Shown in pieces: positions 57,475 to 58,818 of a stretch of DNA of 58,818 bases. The stretch's first letter is position 1. Each line of letters starts with the position of its first letter. The position numbers were made by a program, and so were the translations under genes. The DNA lies in assembly GCA_949751835.1 (NCBI GenBank), contig CATKHK010000145.1, forward strand, positions 1 through 58,818, given 5' to 3'. Under the pieces are notes generated by a model. That model made no database searches. It had not been told where the DNA came from and saw nothing but the letters and a program-made list of their open reading frames with translations. Source of the stretch: Blepharisma japonicum (Eukaryota > Ciliophora > Heterotrichea > Heterotrichida > Blepharismidae).

Positions 57475-58818
57475 TTAATCAAAGTTAGTTTGTGCATTCT
57501 TCTTAAATAAATTCAGAAAAATTATAATATTTAAGAAGCTATTAATTGGTGTTATATCTGGTCCCATAGCTACAAACTGGAAAAATTCAATGGCGATTGT
57601 TAATTGAACAATAAAATCCTCTTGCGAAATTTCTTTCCTTTCATGAAGATCTTCTATATGTATATTTCACCACTTTTTCCATATATATGTGGTAGATACA
57701 AAAGAAACTAGGGCAAACGAAAAGCAGATTCCAAAAGTAAGCATTCTTCCTTTTGTAAACGTCCTTACCAGCTTATGAGAAAAAGGGCATTCACTATCTT
57801 GATTCCTTAGATCATCTGGCTTTATAGTAGATCCATCTCCATAAATAATCGGCATATCAATAACTAGCATTGTGCTACTATATGGGTGGAATTCTCCCAT
57901 TTTATATGCAGTGATATTTCCCGAAATTGGATCAATTTTATTGGCGCTAATATCAAAAAATTCTATAATTCTGTTATTACTGTTTTTATCAATCGAAACT
58001 TTCCCTGTGCATCCTGTAAACTTCTGTTCTCTAATTGTCAAATTTAGCTGATAAGGATCGTAATAATCAAGTCCTCGATTTATCATAGAGTCCAAAGACA
58101 CTGCAATTAAATAAGCTGCATCATAATAACTGCAAGTATATGAAATAGGGACAGTATTATAGAGAGATGCTATCTTTGAGTACGCAAATTGTTCAACTTT
58201 TCCAGCCCAATTTTGTCCTGCAATAGAGATCATTGGAACTCCTATCTCTTTGAGTTTATAGGTATACATAAAATCATACTGTGTCATTGTGAGATACACT
58301 GGAGTCATAACAAAAATTGCAACGTCGCCTTTTCTGAGACCCAAGTCATATAGCTCTTCAAGGACATAATATATTATTTCATTTGGATAAAATAATAAAA
58401 CCAAAAACCTTGCTTGTGTATCGATAACTGCTTGCAGTGAATCAGTATATTTTTTGATAGTGGTTCTGTTCAGCTGATCAGGGATAACTCTTAATCTTTC
58501 AGAGTTCAGAATTTCTTGCCCATATTGTAGCGCATTTTTCAGAAAAGTGAAATATGCTGGCTTGTTTGAAGAGTCATCAGAACATAGAACACTAAGTTTA
58601 TTTCAGCCTAAAGATTTAAATAATTTTTAAAAAAAATATAATTAATGAAATTAAAATATATAGCATCTCTTCCAATTGAATCCATTAGCAAAGCTTCATG
58701 GAAATCAAAATGTTTCAATTAGCTATGAGGGTTCACCATTAATCCCTCCAACAATTGGAAAAGTTAAATTCAACCTCTTAAAAAGCTTCATTTCCTCAAC
58801 TGTCATTGTAGTAGAAAT
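57475..58818 (-). pseudogene. Receptor copy 5, truncated relic running off the window
   Basis: About 57540-58615 encodes the second binding region and first two membrane segments (LGWNKLSVLCSDDSSNKPA, YYDAAYLIAVSLDSM, IIYGDGSTIKP, MLTFGICFSFALV, then WWNIHIEDL and EFFQFVAMGPD). After SFL (57540) homology stops and a TAA follows at 57475, so the rest of the membrane module is missing. Upstream, 58620-58717 is unlike other copies, and 58718-58818 is recognisable again (FKRLNLTFPIVGG) but hits TAG at 58723. It therefore has a 3' truncation, a replaced segment and an in-frame stop. The gene's start lies beyond the window. Confidence 0.82.

Noticed and set aside
1-58818. A mycoplasma-like bacterium or mitochondrial DNA (TGA as Trp, AT-rich)
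   Set aside because: The protein families are nuclear eukaryotic (p24, EF-hand/WD40, protein kinases with HRD/DFG). There are no operons with ribosome binding sites and no organelle genes.
1-58818. Ciliate codes with TAA/TAG as Gln (Paramecium, Tetrahymena) or all stops ambiguous (Condylostoma)
   Set aside because: Intact genes contain no internal TAA/TAG and end in them; only TGA is internal. TAA/TAG occur inside only in regions that also have frameshifts.
1-58818. tRNA, rRNA or telomere sequence
   Set aside because: No cloverleaf-like GC-richer island, no rRNA motif and no terminal telomeric repeat was seen by eye; small RNAs cannot be excluded without a covariance search.

Overview
The window reads as a somatic (macronuclear) contig of a heterotrich ciliate, most likely Blepharisma or a close relative. 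The sequence is AT-rich and gene-dense. Its proteins are eukaryotic families: WD40, TPR, Kelch, EF-hand, p24 and protein kinases. In-frame TGA recurs where tryptophan is expected, including the W of WD40 'WD' dipeptides, the W after the EF-hand loop and the W before a kinase DFG. Every intact gene ends in TAA or TAG. With TGA read as Trp, 17 genes become long uninterrupted frames, most of which look like chains of short ORFs under the standard code. No spliceosomal intron was needed anywhere.

Layout. 1-4410 (+): decayed remains of a TIG/IPT-repeat, multi-membrane-pass, coiled-coil protein family. 4460-6199 (-), 7926-9379 (+), 13600-15201 (+) and 30724-32184 (-): four proteins with the same N-terminal Cys/His module, followed by a helical or coiled-coil stretch, but with different C-terminal repeat domains (Kelch, TPR, Kelch, WD40). 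9787-13506 (+): a 24-repeat TPR protein. 15642-18701 (-): EF-hand plus WD40 protein. 18762-23039 (-): two paralogues of unknown function. 23681-27121 (-): two paralogous protein kinases with a C-terminal pair of CxxC motifs. 27340-30537 (-): a long helical-repeat protein with a possible RAP-like end. 32462-38554 (-): four tandem F-box-like paralogues. 38842-39795 (+): p24/TMED cargo receptor. 39833-40342 (-): small charged unknown protein.

40631-58818 (-): a tandem array of five large receptor-like genes. Three are intact at 1156 codons each, one carries a single frameshift, and one is a truncated relic running off the window. Each intact protein has an N-terminal hydrophobic segment, two tandem periplasmic-binding-protein type I-like ligand-binding regions, and a membrane module of about nine segments. 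The same membrane module sits at the end of the TIG pseudogene on the left, so different ectodomains have been joined to one transmembrane core.

The window is dominated by lineage-specific gene family expansion, with tandem duplication, probable gene conversion, domain shuffling and relics. The receptor array and the shared Cys/His module are the strongest candidates for undescribed biology. Function is inferred from sequence reading alone; no database search was available.
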